Source: Vanilla planifolia
Taxonomy: Eukaryota > Streptophyta > Magnoliopsida > Asparagales > Orchidaceae
Direction of reading: 5' to 3'
Assembly (NCBI GenBank): GCA_023846275.1
Contig: JAIUJO010000189.1
Coordinates: forward strand, 905,771 to 969,770
Length of the DNA: 64,000 nt
Each line of letters starts with the position of its first letter. Positions within the stretch are counted from its first letter, which is position 1. Under the pieces are notes generated by a model. That model did not search any database and was not told the DNA's origin. It was given only the letters and a program-made list of their open reading frames with translations. Position numbers and translations under genes: made by a program. Shown piece by piece: positions 17,736 through 30,201 of the stretch.

Positions 17736-18685
17736 GGGCACTAGTTTGCTCTAGCTCAAAATTAAATTGGTTTAGGTTTTGGTTCTGCATTACAAGCTTG
17801 GATATGATGTTTACCATTTACAAGACTTCTTTCACACATAAAGGTTAGCCTAACAGGTTTGCTTATCCCTTGGTGCTCTTAGAAAATAATGACCTAAGTC
17901 ACTTGTGCATATATTTATAGATCTGACCTGACCTAAACCTATTACTTTATAGTTCATGAGTCGTGTTAATTCGTAATGCATAAGCCAGTTCAAGAGTTAT
18001 TTCTTAACCTAATTTAATCCACTTAGACTCAAGGTTGAATTGATTTGGTTTATTTCGTATCCTTACCTAAAGCTCCCCAAGAACTATTACCAAGAAGCAG
18101 TTTTGACCACTTGGCCTTTAGCTTTTCGGCTTAGTCATATGTGAGTTGTTAGATCAAATTTTTGTTTTTAAACTCATCTTTTAAATATTAATTATTTTTT
18201 ACTTTTAAAATATTTTTGTAGCTATTAAAGTAAAGAAAATGTTTTTCTAAGTACTTAAATAATAGTGCACCAAAAACTAATGATCATGTAAGAGAATGAA
18301 TGGTGTTATGTAAGCTAATTATGATATATACAAACACATGCTAGGATAAACAATCAAGCCATCATATGTTTTAGAGATGGACTCTTAATGGCTAGCTACA
18401 CTACCAATAATATGATCAATAGCTCCTTGATAAGCCATTTAAGCTACAACTATTACATGGTCACCATCACAACTTTACATTACTTTAATTATGGATTTTT
18501 CAATGAGATATTATATCAAAACTCTCTAATTATTGAAGCTATAAATGCTTAGGATAATGATCTAAAAGACATTCAAGAATGGAAATATAGAAAAAAAACA
18601 CAATTATTTTGTTCCAATAAAATAGGTGGTGCCATAACCAATAGTAAGCACCAATGCTAGTGCAAGTATGTTTTGTTTTTGGGCA

Positions 18686-18711
18686 TGTGTGTGTGTGTGT
18701 GTGTGTGTGTG
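18686..18711 (-). repeat. Pure (TG)13 run at the array edge
   Basis: Twenty-six uninterrupted bases of TG mark the start of block B, right after the AT-rich spacer. Most of the array has shorter pure runs, so this is one of the cleanest dinucleotide tracts in the window. Confidence 0.85.
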
Positions 18712-19300
18712 CACGTGCGTGTATGTGTGTGTATATAGTTGTGTGCATGGTTATATGTGTGTGTATGCGTGTGTGTGTGTGTCCTCATGTATATGTGTGT
18801 GCACATGTTTCTGAGTGTGTGTGTGTGTGGAGGGGGGTATGTGAGCATGAATATGTGCATGTGTGTACTTGTGTGTGTATGTGTGCATGCTCATGGGCAC
18901 GTGCATACATGTGTCTATTTGTTTATGTGTGTTTGTGTTTGTGCATTCATGAGTGTTTGTGAGTCTATGCGTGTGAGTGTCTGTATGTATGTTTGAATGT
19001 GTGTGTGTACACATGTATGTGTATGTGCTTTTATATATGTTTGTGTGTTTATGAATGCATATGCAAGTGTATGTGTGTATATTTGTGTGTGCATGTGTTG
19101 GCGTAAGTGTGTGTGCATGTGCATATGTGTGTGTGTGTTTTTTGTGTGCATGTGTGTACATGTCTACATTCTATTGCATGTGTATGTGTTTGTGTGCACA
19201 TGTGTGTGTATGTAATTATGATGAGTGTGTATGTGTGTGTGTGTATATGCATCTATGTGCGCATGCAAGTGCGTGAGCTTTTGTGCATGCATGTGCGTGA

Positions 19301-19364
19301 GAGTTCCAGTACATGTACATGTATATGCATGTGAGTTCTAGTACATGTACATGTATCTAGATGT
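19301..19364 (-). repeat. 32 bp tandem duplication
   Basis: Two adjacent 32-base copies begin GAGTTCCAGTACATG and GAGTTCTAGTACATG. They differ at one base early on and at a few bases near the end (ATGC versus CTAG). The word GAGTTC is not typical of the surrounding TG array. Confidence 0.85.
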
Positions 19365-22300
19365 GTTTATGTATATTTATGTCTATAATTATTCTTACAT
19401 TTGTGCCTATTCATGTGCATATGTTGTAGGGTATACATGTGTATGTGTGTGCTTGTGTAGGTGCAAGTGTATATGTAGTCGTGCATGTGACTGTATGTGT
19501 GTGTACACATTTGTGCAAGTGTTTGTGCATGTGTGTGTGTGTGTGTGTGTGATTGCATGCAAGTGTGTGTGAGTGCATTGGGTGTTTGCATACCTACAAG
19601 CATTCGTGTGTGTGCATGTACTTATGCATGTGTGTGAGTGTGCTAGTATCTATGTGTTTGTGCATGTGTGTTTCTGTGAGTGTGCATGTGAATGAGTGCA
19701 TGTGTTTGTGTGCATTCATGTGTGTGTATGAATTTACATGTGTGTACATTTTTGTTTTCATGTGTGTATGCTTAAGTGTGTGTTTACATGGGCATCTGTG
19801 TGCCCTTTTACATGCATTTATGTGTGTGAGCATGTCGATGTGTATGCATGTATTTGTGTATGTGTGTGTGTGTGCATGTGTACATGTGTGTGTGTTCATG
19901 TGCATCTGTCCATAAGTGTGTGTGTGTCGGTGTGTGTGATTGTACATGTATGTCTACTTGTGTGTTCACGTGTTCTTATGCATATGTTTGTTTGGGTGTG
20001 TATGTGTGTGGAGTTTGTGCATTTGTGCACATGTGTGTGCATGTGTATATGCATGCATGTGCATGAGTGTGTGGTAGGTGTGTGCAATTGGATGTGTTTG
20101 TGTGTGTATAAGTGTACTTGTATGTGTATGTGCATGAATATGTGAGTATGTATGTCTATGTTTTCATGATTGTGTGTGTGTAAGTATGCTTGTGTGTGTT
20201 TGTCTATATGCATATTCATATGTGTGTCTATACACATGTGTGTGTATTATGTGTGCATCTATGTGCAGGTATGCAAGTGTGTTGGAGTGGGTGTAGGCCT
20301 GGGTGTGTGTGTGTGTGAGCATATGCATGTGGTTGCATGCATTTGTATGTTTTTGTATGTGTGTGTGTGTGCATGTGTGTGCATGTGTTCATGCATACTT
20401 GTGTGAATGAGTTCCTACACATGTGGATCTGTGAGTGTGCCTGTGTGTGAGTGTGTGGGTGTGTCTATTTGTGCATGCATATATGTGCATGTGTGTGCTT
20501 GTTAATGTATGTGTTGTGCATGTGTTTATGTGTGCATGTACATGTGTGTGCATGGGTGTACTTGTCCATGAGTATGTGTGCATATTTTTCTTTGTGTGTG
20601 TGTGTATGTACATATGGGTGTGCTTATATGTGCTGCATGTGTGTGTGCATGATTTTGTGTGTGGGTGTGTGTGTTGGGTTGTGTTAATTTTTTTTTGTGT
20701 ATGCATGTGTCTGTATGAGTGTGTGCATATATGTATGCATACATCTATGTGTGTGTGTCAGTTCATGTGTGTGTGTGCATGTGTGTGTACATGTGTGTGT
20801 ATGTATATGTATTCAAATGCATACATATGTGTGAGCATGCATATTAATGTGTGCATATGTGTCTGTCTAAGAGTGACTACGTGTGTTTGTGCGACTGTGT
20901 GCACGTGCATGCTTGTGTGTGAATACATGATTGCATGCTTTGTGCATGCATGTTTGTTTTTTCTTACAAGCATGTGCACGTGTGTGTATGCTTATGTGTA
21001 TTTGTATGTTTTATTGTGCTTGTGTCTCTATGTGTGTGTGTTCATACTTGTGTGTGTGTTGGTGCATGTGTGTGCATCTATTCATGAGTATGCACATGTT
21101 TTTGTTTGGCTATGCCCATGCATGCATGTTTGCAGGTGTGTGTGTGTGTTTGTATATGTGTGTTCTTTTTTGAGTATGGGTTTGTGGGCATGTGTATGTG
21201 CATGCATGTGTTTTTGTGTGTGTATGGGGGTGTTGAGGTGTGTGTGTGTGGCTTTGCATATGAGTGCATGCATACATGTGTGCACATGTGTGTGTATGTG
21301 GGTGCATTGGTACATGTGTGAGTTCGTATGTGTGGGTGTGTGTGTTTGTATGTGTTTGGGTGTGCGAATTTGTGTGTGCATGTCTTTTTGTCTATGTGGA
21401 CGGTTGTGTGTGTATCTGTTCATATGTGTGTGTGTGTATTTATCTATGTAGTAGTGGATGCATATATGTATATGAGTGTGTGCATGTGTGGTGTGCATGT
21501 GACTTTACATTTGTGTGTGTGCATCTATGTGTTTGCATGTGTGTGCATGTGTATGTGTTTTTGAGTGTGTATGTGTGTGTGCATTTGTGTTCATGTGCAT
21601 GCACACATGTGTGTGTACATATGCTTGTTAATGTGAGTGAGTCTATGAGCATGTGCATGTGTCCATATTTTCATTTGTGTGAATGTGTTTGTCTAGTTGT
21701 ACATTTTTTAGTGTGCTTGTGCTAGCCCACTTTGCAAATGTGTGTGTGTAGGTATGTTTGAGTGTGTGTGCGTGTGAGTGCATGTGTGTATCCATGCTTG
21801 CATGTGTGTTCATTTGTGCATATGTTCATGTGTGTGTGTGGATGTCTATGTGTGTGTGAGCATGCATGTGTGCATGTGTGTGTGTGTCTATGGGTAAGTG
21901 TGTGTATGCATGTATGTGTGCATGCGTTTGTGCTTATGTGCACATGTGTGTGTGCATCTTTATGTGTGTGCTTGCATGAGTGCATGTGTATGTGATTGTG
22001 TGTTTGTATTTATTTGTATGTGTTTGCATACTTTTTTATGTTTGTCTTGCATGCATGTGTGCGTGTTTTTGCATCTATACATTCATTCATGTTCAAGCAC
22101 TTGTGCATGTGCATGTGTGAGTGTGTTTGTGCATGTCTGTGTATGCTTATGCATTTGTGAATTCTTGTGCTTGTGCATGTGTGTGTGAGTATGTGTGTGT
22201 TTGCATATTCATATGTGCATTCATTTTCAAGTGTGTGTACATGCGTGTCAAGCCTGTATGTGTGCATGCTTATGTGTGCATGTCTATCAACTTTGTGTGC

Positions 22301-25300
22301 ACATGTGTTCTTTTGCTTATGCATGTGCATGTACCTTTGCATGCATGTGTGTGAATATTTGTCCATGTTTGTGGGTGTGTCCATGTGTGTGCATGTGTTC
22401 TTGTGTGTGTGTGTGTGTGCAAGAATTTGTGTGCATGTGTGCGTGGGGATGGGTTGGTGTGTTTGTTTGTGCATCTCTTAGTGTGATTATGTGTCTATAT
22501 ATTTTTGTGTGCATGTCTTCTTTTTTGTATGCATTTGTGTCTATATTTGTGTGTTATGTGTGTGCATGGGTGTATGTATGTGTGTGGGTTTTGTGTGCTT
22601 GTGTTTGTATGTATGTGTGTTTATGGATGTGCATGTGCATGTGTGTATGTCTTTTTAGGCCTGTGCCTACTATATGCTTGTGCACAGGTGTGCATGTGCA
22701 TGTCTATGTGTCTACATCTGTGTGCTGGTATGTGTGTGTATGCATATGTGCGTGTGTGCTCGTGTTTGTGTTCATGTTGTGCATTTTTTTAGTGTGTCTA
22801 TACATGTGGGTGAATATGTATATGTGCAAGCATGTGTTCTATGTTCATGGTTTGGGTATGCACATGAGTGTGTGTGTGTGTGTATGCATTGTACCTTTGC
22901 ATGTGTTTTTGTGTTTTTGTGTATGTGTGTGCATGTGTGCATTTGTGCACATGCATATGTAAGTGTGTGTTTGTCTGTGTTTGTGGAAGCATGTGAATGT
23001 GTGGTTGTGTGTATTTGTGTGTGCATTTGCTTATATTGGTGCATCTAATTGTATGACTGTGTGTGCGTGTGTTTTATTTGTGTGTGTTTATGTGTCTATG
23101 AGTGTGAGTCTATGTGTGTGTGTGTACATGTGAGTGGTTATGTGTGTTGGGTGATTGTGTGTGTGCATATGTGTGTGCATGGGTGCATACATGTGTGCAT
23201 TTGTGTGTCTATTCATGTATATATGTGTGCAACCATTCATGTGAGTGTGTGTGTGGGGGTGTGTAGATTTTTGGATGCAAGTACGTGCACGTGTGTGTGT
23301 GTGTATGTTTGTGTGTCGGTGTGTGTGTGTGGGGGTGTAGGCATGTATGTGTGCATGTGTGTTTTTGAGCATGCATGCATATTTTTGTGTGTTGTGCATG
23401 GTTATGTGTGTGTGAATATGCATGTGTGTGCACTCATGTGCAAGTATGCTTATGTGTTTATCTATGCATATGTGCATGTGTGGTTATGACTATGTTAACA
23501 TGTGTGTGTGTGCATGTGTGTGGGTTTGTGTGTTCCATTTTGTGTGTGTGTGTTGGTGCATGTCTTTGTATGTGCATGTATATGTATGTGGCTATGTGCA
23601 TGTATGTGTCAACATGTGTTTGTTTGTCTACATGCATGTGGATACGTGCATGCATGTGTATGTGTGTTTGTGTGTGTAGGCTTATGTGCATGCATTTACA
23701 TCTATGCATGTGTGTGAGAGAGAGTATGTCTAGAGGTGTGTGTATGGGTGTGAGTGCACAGGTGCATGCGTGTGTGTCTATATGTGTGCATGCCCGTATA
23801 AGTGTGTGCCAGTATGTGTTGGTGGGTGTTTATGTGTGTGCATGATTGCATGTCTATGCATGTGCATGTGTGTGTATATGGCCATATGTGAGTGTATGTG
23901 TATGTGTGTGTACATGTGTGCCTATGCATTTATGTGATTGTTCATATGTAAGTACATTTGTGAGCTCGTGTATGGGAGCAGGTGCACATGACTGTGCATC
24001 TACATGCATTTGCAGGTGTTTGCACTTGTGTGGAAGTGTGTGCTCACATGTGCATGCAAGTGTGTGTGTCCTAGCATACAGGCTTGTATGTAAGCATGCA
24101 TGTTTATGTGTTTGCATATGTGTGCATATGTGTGTGTGAATTTTTGTGCACATCTGCACATGGGTGCATGTGTGCATCTATGCTTGTTTGTGTGTGTGGT
24201 TGTGTCTGCATGTGTTTATGCATGCATTTGTGTGTGTGCATGTGTTTTTATGTGTCTATTTGCATGTGTGTGTCTCTATAAACTATGATTCTTTTCATTT
24301 GTGTATATGTGTATGTACGTGTGAGTGTGTGTGCATGTGTGTGTGCCTGTGTACCTATGTGCTTACGTGCAGGTATGGGTGCATGTCCATATTAATATGT
24401 TTATGTGCAGGTGTAGGTGCATGTGTGCATACATACATGTGTGAATGTATGTGCATGTGTGCTTTTGTATGTGTATGTGTGTGCATGTCTGCATGTGTAC
24501 ATATTTTTACTCATGTGTGTGGTTACTTGTTTGTGCACATGTACATTTGTGCTTGTGTGTGTGTGAGTGTGTGTGTGCATGTGCTTATGCATGCTTGTAT
24601 ATGTGTGCATGTGCAAGTGTGTTTATTTGTGCTTGTGTGTGAATGTGTGCATGTGAGCATACGTGTGTGTATGTGTGCATGTGTGTGTTTGTTAGTGCAT
24701 TTGTGGTTTTATGCATGTGTGCATGCTATTTGCATGCATGTGTGTGTGTTAGTGCATCTGTGCTTATGTGCATGGGTCAGTGCATGAGTGCGTGCTTATG
24801 AGTGAGTATGCATTTGTGCATGTGTTTGTATGCATCTACTTTTGAGTGTATGTGTTTGCTTGTTTGTGAATGTGCATGTATGCTTGTGAGCATGTGTGTA
24901 TGATTGTGTGAGTGCATGTATGTGTGCACGTGTGCGTGTGCACGTGTGCATGTGCACAAGTCTGGGCGTACATGTTTGTTGTGTGTGTGTGCATATATGT
25001 GTGCATGCGTGAGTGAGTCTGTGCATGAGTGTGTGTATGTGTGTGCATACATGTATGCGTATATCTATGTATCTGTGTTTGTATGTGTTTGTGCACATGC
25101 AAGTTTTTGGAGTGTGTGGGTATATGTGTGTGTTTGTTCATTGGAAGTCCATGTGTGTATATGTGTGTGTATGTGTATGTGTGTGTGGGCATGTCTGCAT
25201 GTTTGTATGCATATGCATGTGTAAGTTTTTTCTTGTGTGTGTGTGCATGTATGTGCCTGTGTCTAGGCATGTGTGCCTAGGTCTATGTGCTTGCAAGTGT

Positions 25301-28300
25301 ATGTTTGTGTGTTTATGTGTGTGAGCATGTTCATGTGTGCTTGTATGTGTGAGTGAGTGTCTGTGCAGGTATATGTCCATATCCACATTTCTATGTGTTC
25401 AAGTGTGTTAGCATTCATGTGTGTGTTTGTGAGAAACTTTGTGCTTGTGCATCTATGTATGTGTGTGTTTGTGTAAGCACACATGTGTGCATGTGTGAGT
25501 GTGCTTGCATGTCATTATTTGTGCTTTTGTACATGTGTGTGTGTGTGTGTTTGAGCTTGTGTGATTGTGTACCTATCGTGCATGTGTGCACACTTTTTTT
25601 GCATGTGTGTGTGTGCATATGTCCACGTGTGTGCGTGCTTATGCATGTGTGTGCATGTGTGTTTGCCTATGTGCATGCCTATGAGTGTGTGAGTAGGTGT
25701 GCAAGTGTGTGTATGTGTGTACATGTGCATGTGCATGATTATTGATCTGTTTACATCAATATGCTGGCATGTATTTGCTTGTGTGTAGGAACATGTGTGT
25801 CTACTTGTGCATATGCATATATTTGCTTGGGTGTATGTGTTTGTGCATGCATGTTTGCTTGTGTGTGTGCTTGAGAAAGTGAGTTCTCTTATGTGTGCAT
25901 ATGTATGAATGTGTGTGCAAGTGTGTGTGTTTCTAAATGTGTGGATGCATGCACATTTGTGTATATACATGTGCATGGGTCCATCTATACGTGTGTGTGC
26001 ATATGTTTATGTGTGCTTGTGTGTGTGTGAGCATTATTGCTTGAGTGTGTTAATTCATGTGCCTATTTGTGCATGTGTCTATGCATGTATGTGCATGAAC
26101 ATGTTTGTATGTGTTTGTGTAGGTGCATACATGCTTGCAATCATGCTTGTGTGTGCATGTATGTATGTGGGTGTGAATGCATGTGTTTGTGAGTATTTTT
26201 GTATGTGTATGGATGTGTGTTTGTGTCATGTACATGTGTGTATGCATGTTTTTTTGTGTGTGTTTTCGGTATGTGTGCATATGTGTATGTGCATGTTTGT
26301 TTGTGGGGTTGTGCGTGTGTGTATGTGTGTGTGCATGGATGCACATGTGTGTGTACATGTGTGTGTGCCTATGTGCATGTGTATATGTGTACAAATATGT
26401 GTGTGTATGTGTGCAAATACTTGGTTGTGTGTGTACGTGGACATGAGTGAGTGTTTGTGTGTGTATGAATCTGTGTGCATATGTGTGACTATGTGTATGT
26501 GTGTACCTATATATGCATGTGTGTATGTGTGCATATAAGCATAAATGTGTGCACTCATGTGCATCTTTTTGTTTGCATGAAAGTGCATGGGTGTGTGTGT
26601 GTGAGTATGTGTGTGCATATGTGTTTATGCATATGTGTTCATGTGTGTGTGTTTGTGCCTGTGTTTTCATCCACATATGCACATACATGGGTGCCCCTAT
26701 GGAAGTATGTACGTGTGCGTGTGTGCATGTATGCTCACTTATGTGTGTCTGAGTGCATGTGTGCGTGTTGGTGCATGTGCTTGTTCATGTGTGTGTTGCA
26801 TGCTTATGCATATGTGTGTTTGTACATGTGTGTGTGTGTCTATATGTGTGCATATGCATGTGTATTCATGCATATGCGTATGTGAGCATGTTTGTGAGTA
26901 TGTGTGGGGTCATGTATGTGCCATTATGTTTGCATGAGAGTGCTTGTGCAAGTGTGTGTGTTGGTGTGTTTGTGTGCAAGTGTGTACTTGGGTGCATGCA
27001 TGCATGCGAGTTTGTGCGGGTGGGTGGGTGTGCATCTGTATGAAAGTGGGTATGTGTGTGCAAGTGTGTTGATGTGTGTGTGCACATGTGTGCATGTGCA
27101 CATATGTGTCTGTGTCTGTGTATGTATGTACATGTGTGTGTTCATGTATTTTTGTGGTCATGTGTATGTATATGTCTATTGTGTGCATCTGTGTATGTTT
27201 GCATCTATTTTTGTGTCCTTGTTCATGTTTATGTGTGTGTTTTTGTGCAAGTGTGTTTATATGTGTGTGTGCATGTGCTTGCATGTTTGTGTGTATGGAT
27301 GTGTGTGTATGTGTGGGTATGTATGGGTGTGTATGCATGTGGGTGTGTGTATTCATGTGTGTGCTTACATGCACATGTGCATGTGTGTTCTTGTGTGTGT
27401 GTGTCCCTATGCATACTTGTGGTTGTGCACATGCATTTGTGTGTGTGGGTGTATGCATGCTTATCTGTGTTTTCATGTGTGCATGTGTTTGTATGTGTAT
27501 GTTTGCAGGTGTGTGTACATGTGAATGCATACATGTGTGTGTGTATGTGTGTGTAAATGTATGCACATGTGTGTGTGGGGGAGTGCATGGTTACATGTAT
27601 GTGTTCATGTGTGTGGGTGTGTCCTTGTGTGTGTTTAAGCATGTGTGTGTGTGTGTGTGTATATACATGCACATCTGTATATGTGGGCGCATATGGATGT
27701 CCGTGTGTGTTCGTGGATGTTTGTACATGTGTGCATATGTAGGACTACATGTATGTGTGTATATGTACTTCCCTTGCACACAAGCATATGTGTATTTGTA
27801 TGCTTGTGTTTGTGCATCTGTGCATGCATACGTGTGCATGTGTGAGTTTGTATGCTTGAGGACATAAGTATATGCATGTCTTTGCACATGTGTACAAGCA
27901 TGCATATGGGTTTGTGCATGTTCATATGTGTGTGCATGCATCTATGTGTTGTTATATGTGTGTAATTATGTGTGTAAATGTGTGAGTGTGTGCATGTGCT
28001 TGTAGACATATTCTTATGTGTTTTTATGTGTGCATATATGCACTTGCATGTGTTTATATGTGTGTGTGCGTGCGCGTGTATGTATGTGTGTACGTGTGAG
28101 TATGTGAGTGTGTGTGCATGTGCATGTATTTGTGTGTGTGTGCACGTGTGCACGTATGCATGTGGTTGTGCACATGTGTTTACATGTTTTTGTGTGCATG
28201 TGCATGCCTTTATGTGTGTGTGTGTGTGCATGAAAATGTGTTTATATTTGTGCATGTGGGTGTGTGCATCTAAATATTTGTGTGTTTTTTGTATGCATAT

Positions 28301-29300
28301 GTGCATGTTGCTACATATGTGTGTGTGTGTGTGCTTGTATGTTTATGTGTGTGTTTTCATGTAAGAATGCATCTGTATGCATGATCATATGAGTGTGTGT
28401 CTATGCCTACGTTTGTGCATGTATGTGCATATATGTATTCATGTGGGCACATGTGTGTGTGTGTGCATCTACACATGTGTGCATGTGTTTGTGTGTGTAC
28501 AACTACACATGTGTGCATGTGTTTGTATGTGTGCATGTGTTTGTACATATGTGCATATTCATGGGTGTGTATTTGTGCACATGCACATATTGGCATGAGC
28601 ATCTGTATGTGTAAACACATGTGTACATGTGTGTGCATGCATGTTTGCATGTGTGTATGAGAGTCGATGTGCATGTCGGTGTACATGTATGGGTGTGTTT
28701 GTTTGTGTGTGTGGTTGTGTGAGCATGCATATGTGTGTGTACTTATGTATTTGAATGTGGATGTGCATATGTGCATTTGCATGCCTATTCGTATGCGTGA
28801 GTATGAATCTGTTTCTGCATGGCTTTGTTTAGGTGTGTGTGCATGTGTGTGTGTTTGCGTGCATACACACATTTGTGAATACATGTATGGAGTGTAGGTG
28901 TGGGTGTTTGTGTGCATATGTGTGTGTGTGTCCATGCATGTGAGTTCATTCATGTGTCTCTATGCGTGTGTGTGTGTGTGCCTACATGTATGTGCTTATG
29001 TGTGTGTGTGTGCACGTGCATGTGCCAAGTATGCATACATATGGGTGTGTGTGTCCATAAGTGCATGTGTGTGCATGTGAATCTGCATGCTTATGTGTAT
29101 GTATTTGATGGATGGTGTGTGTGTGTGGGACTTTGTATTTGTGTATGTGTATTTATGCATTTGTGCATCTTATCTGTGTGTGCATGTGTGTATGTGTGCT
29201 TGTCTTAGCTTGCGTGTGTGATTATGTGTATGTGTGTGCATTAATAAGTGCTTGTGCATATGCATGTGTGCAGGTGCAGCTATGTATGGTCATTTGCATA

Positions 29301-29302
<2 letters not shown>

Positions 29303-29380
<78 letters not shown>
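29303..29380 (-). repeat. Perfect (TGTGTA)13 microsatellite
   Basis: Thirteen uninterrupted six-base units (78 bases) lie within scrambled TG-rich sequence. Perfect purity in an otherwise diverged array points to recent expansion by slippage. Confidence 0.95.
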
Positions 29381-29381
<1 letters not shown>

Positions 29382-30103
29382 GGCTGTGTGTACTTGTCTG
29401 TGTGCATGTTTATGCTTGTGTTTGTGCCTATGTCTTTGTATATGTGTTTGTGGGCATGCATGTGTGTCTCTTTGTGTATGTGTCTCTTTATGTATGTGTT
29501 TGTGCTTGTATGAGTGTGTATGTGTGTATATTTATGTGCATGTGAGTATGTGTGTGTGTGCATTGGTTTTTATATGTGTGTGTGTGCATGTGTTTGTGTA
29601 TGCATGTATGTATGTGTACTTGTGAGAGCATTAATGCATTTCCATCTTTGTGCATGTGTGTGAGCAGATGCACCTATGTGCATTCGTGCATTTGTGTGTG
29701 CAAAAATGTGGGTGTGTGCATCTTTGCATATGTGAGTTTGTGTGCATGTACATGTGTGTATGTATGTTTATGTGCATGTATGTATTTATGGATGCGTGTG
29801 TGTGTGTGTGTTTTCTTTTGTGCATGGACGTGTTTGTGTATGTGTGCATGTTTATGCATGTCTCTGTTGTTGTGTTTGTGTGTGTGTGTGTGTGTGTTTG
29901 TGTGGGATTGTCTAGGTGTATATGTGTTCATGTGTGGGTGTGTGAGCATATGTTGGTGCATATGTGCATACATGCATGTGTGCATGTGTGTGTTCTTGTA
30001 TGTGTGTGTGCATGCATGTTTGTGTGTACATGAATGTGTATGTGGGTGTATGTCCACGTCAAAGTGCTTTTGTATGTTTGCGCATGTGTGTGTGCGTCTG
30101 TCT

Positions 30104-30201
30104 ATGCATGTTTATATGTGTGTGTATTCTTGTGAATGTGCATGTGTGTGTGCCTCCATTTATGCATGTTTATATGTGTGTGCATGCTTGTGAATGTGCA
30201 T
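30104..30201 (-). repeat. 58 bp tandem duplication at the end of block B
   Basis: ATGCATGTTTATATGTGTGTG at 30,104 recurs at 30,162, and both copies continue to a CTTGTGAATGTGCAT-like ending. The second copy ends at the array boundary. The left-arm partner near 8,826-8,880 shows only one copy, so the duplication probably happened after the arms separated. Confidence 0.8.

Larger units (their letters stand above)
15896..18683. other. AT-rich spacer between the inverted arrays, no gene seen
   Basis: CA texture ends at about 15,895 and TG texture starts at about 18,684. Between them lies about 2.8 kb of AT-rich, mixed-sequence DNA with poly-A/T tracts and many stops in all frames. The only open frame of any length inside it, 65 codons on the minus strand at 15,906-16,103, has no recognisable feature and looks like chance. 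The second half (17.4-18.1 kb) is less AT-rich and contains a short-period tandem repeat. I see no clear terminal inverted repeats, target-site duplications or LTR ends. It resembles ordinary plant intergenic sequence, but that is an impression, not a match. It is the axis of the large inverted repeat. Confidence 0.8.
18684..30201 (-). repeat. Block B: degenerate TG-rich array, block A family in inverted orientation
   Basis: The composition is the reverse complement of block A: TG runs broken by GTGCAT, TGTATG and TTTGTG words. Open frames are Cys/Val/Met-rich, the longest being 338 codons at 20,435-21,451 on the plus strand; none looks like a gene. From 21.2 kb onward it is collinear, inverted, with block A. 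For 18.68-21.2 kb and about 21.45-23.05 kb I found no partner in the left arm, so these are extra sequence on this side or losses on the other. Confidence 0.92.
21200..30201 (-). repeat. Right arm of the large diverged inverted repeat
   Basis: This is the partner of about 8.8-15.9 kb, read on the opposite strand; anchor pairs are given with the left arm. Rare non-TG words are shared in the same order, for example GTAGGACTACATG at 27,739 and TTTTCATCCACATATGC near 26,664, which makes chance similarity between two low-complexity arrays unlikely. The homology runs to the end of block B at about 30,200, where the array is cut off by an AT-rich island. Confidence 0.85.

Noticed and set aside
15896..18683. 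LTR retrotransposon or DNA transposon in the spacer
   Set aside because: I find no paired long terminal repeats, TG...CA ends with a target-site duplication, primer-binding site or polymerase/integrase/transposase frame. A non-autonomous element remains possible.
18539..18748. 69-codon minus-strand frame spanning the spacer/array junction
   Set aside because: Half of it is repeat-encoded and half AT-rich spacer. It exists only because neither part supplies a stop in this frame.
20435..21451. 338-codon open frame on the plus strand, Cys/Val/Met-rich
   Set aside because: It translates TG-rich repeat (TGT, GTG, TGC, ATG codons). Similar frames occur in every frame and on both strands across the arrays; there is no domain, no start context and no conserved ending.
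8820..30201. Fold-back sequencing chimera as the explanation of the inverted repeat
   Set aside because: Sampled arm segments differ at about 5-15% of positions, with indels and a 1.6 kb length difference. A fold-back artefact would give near-identical arms apart from read error, and it would have no 2.8 kb unrelated spacer.
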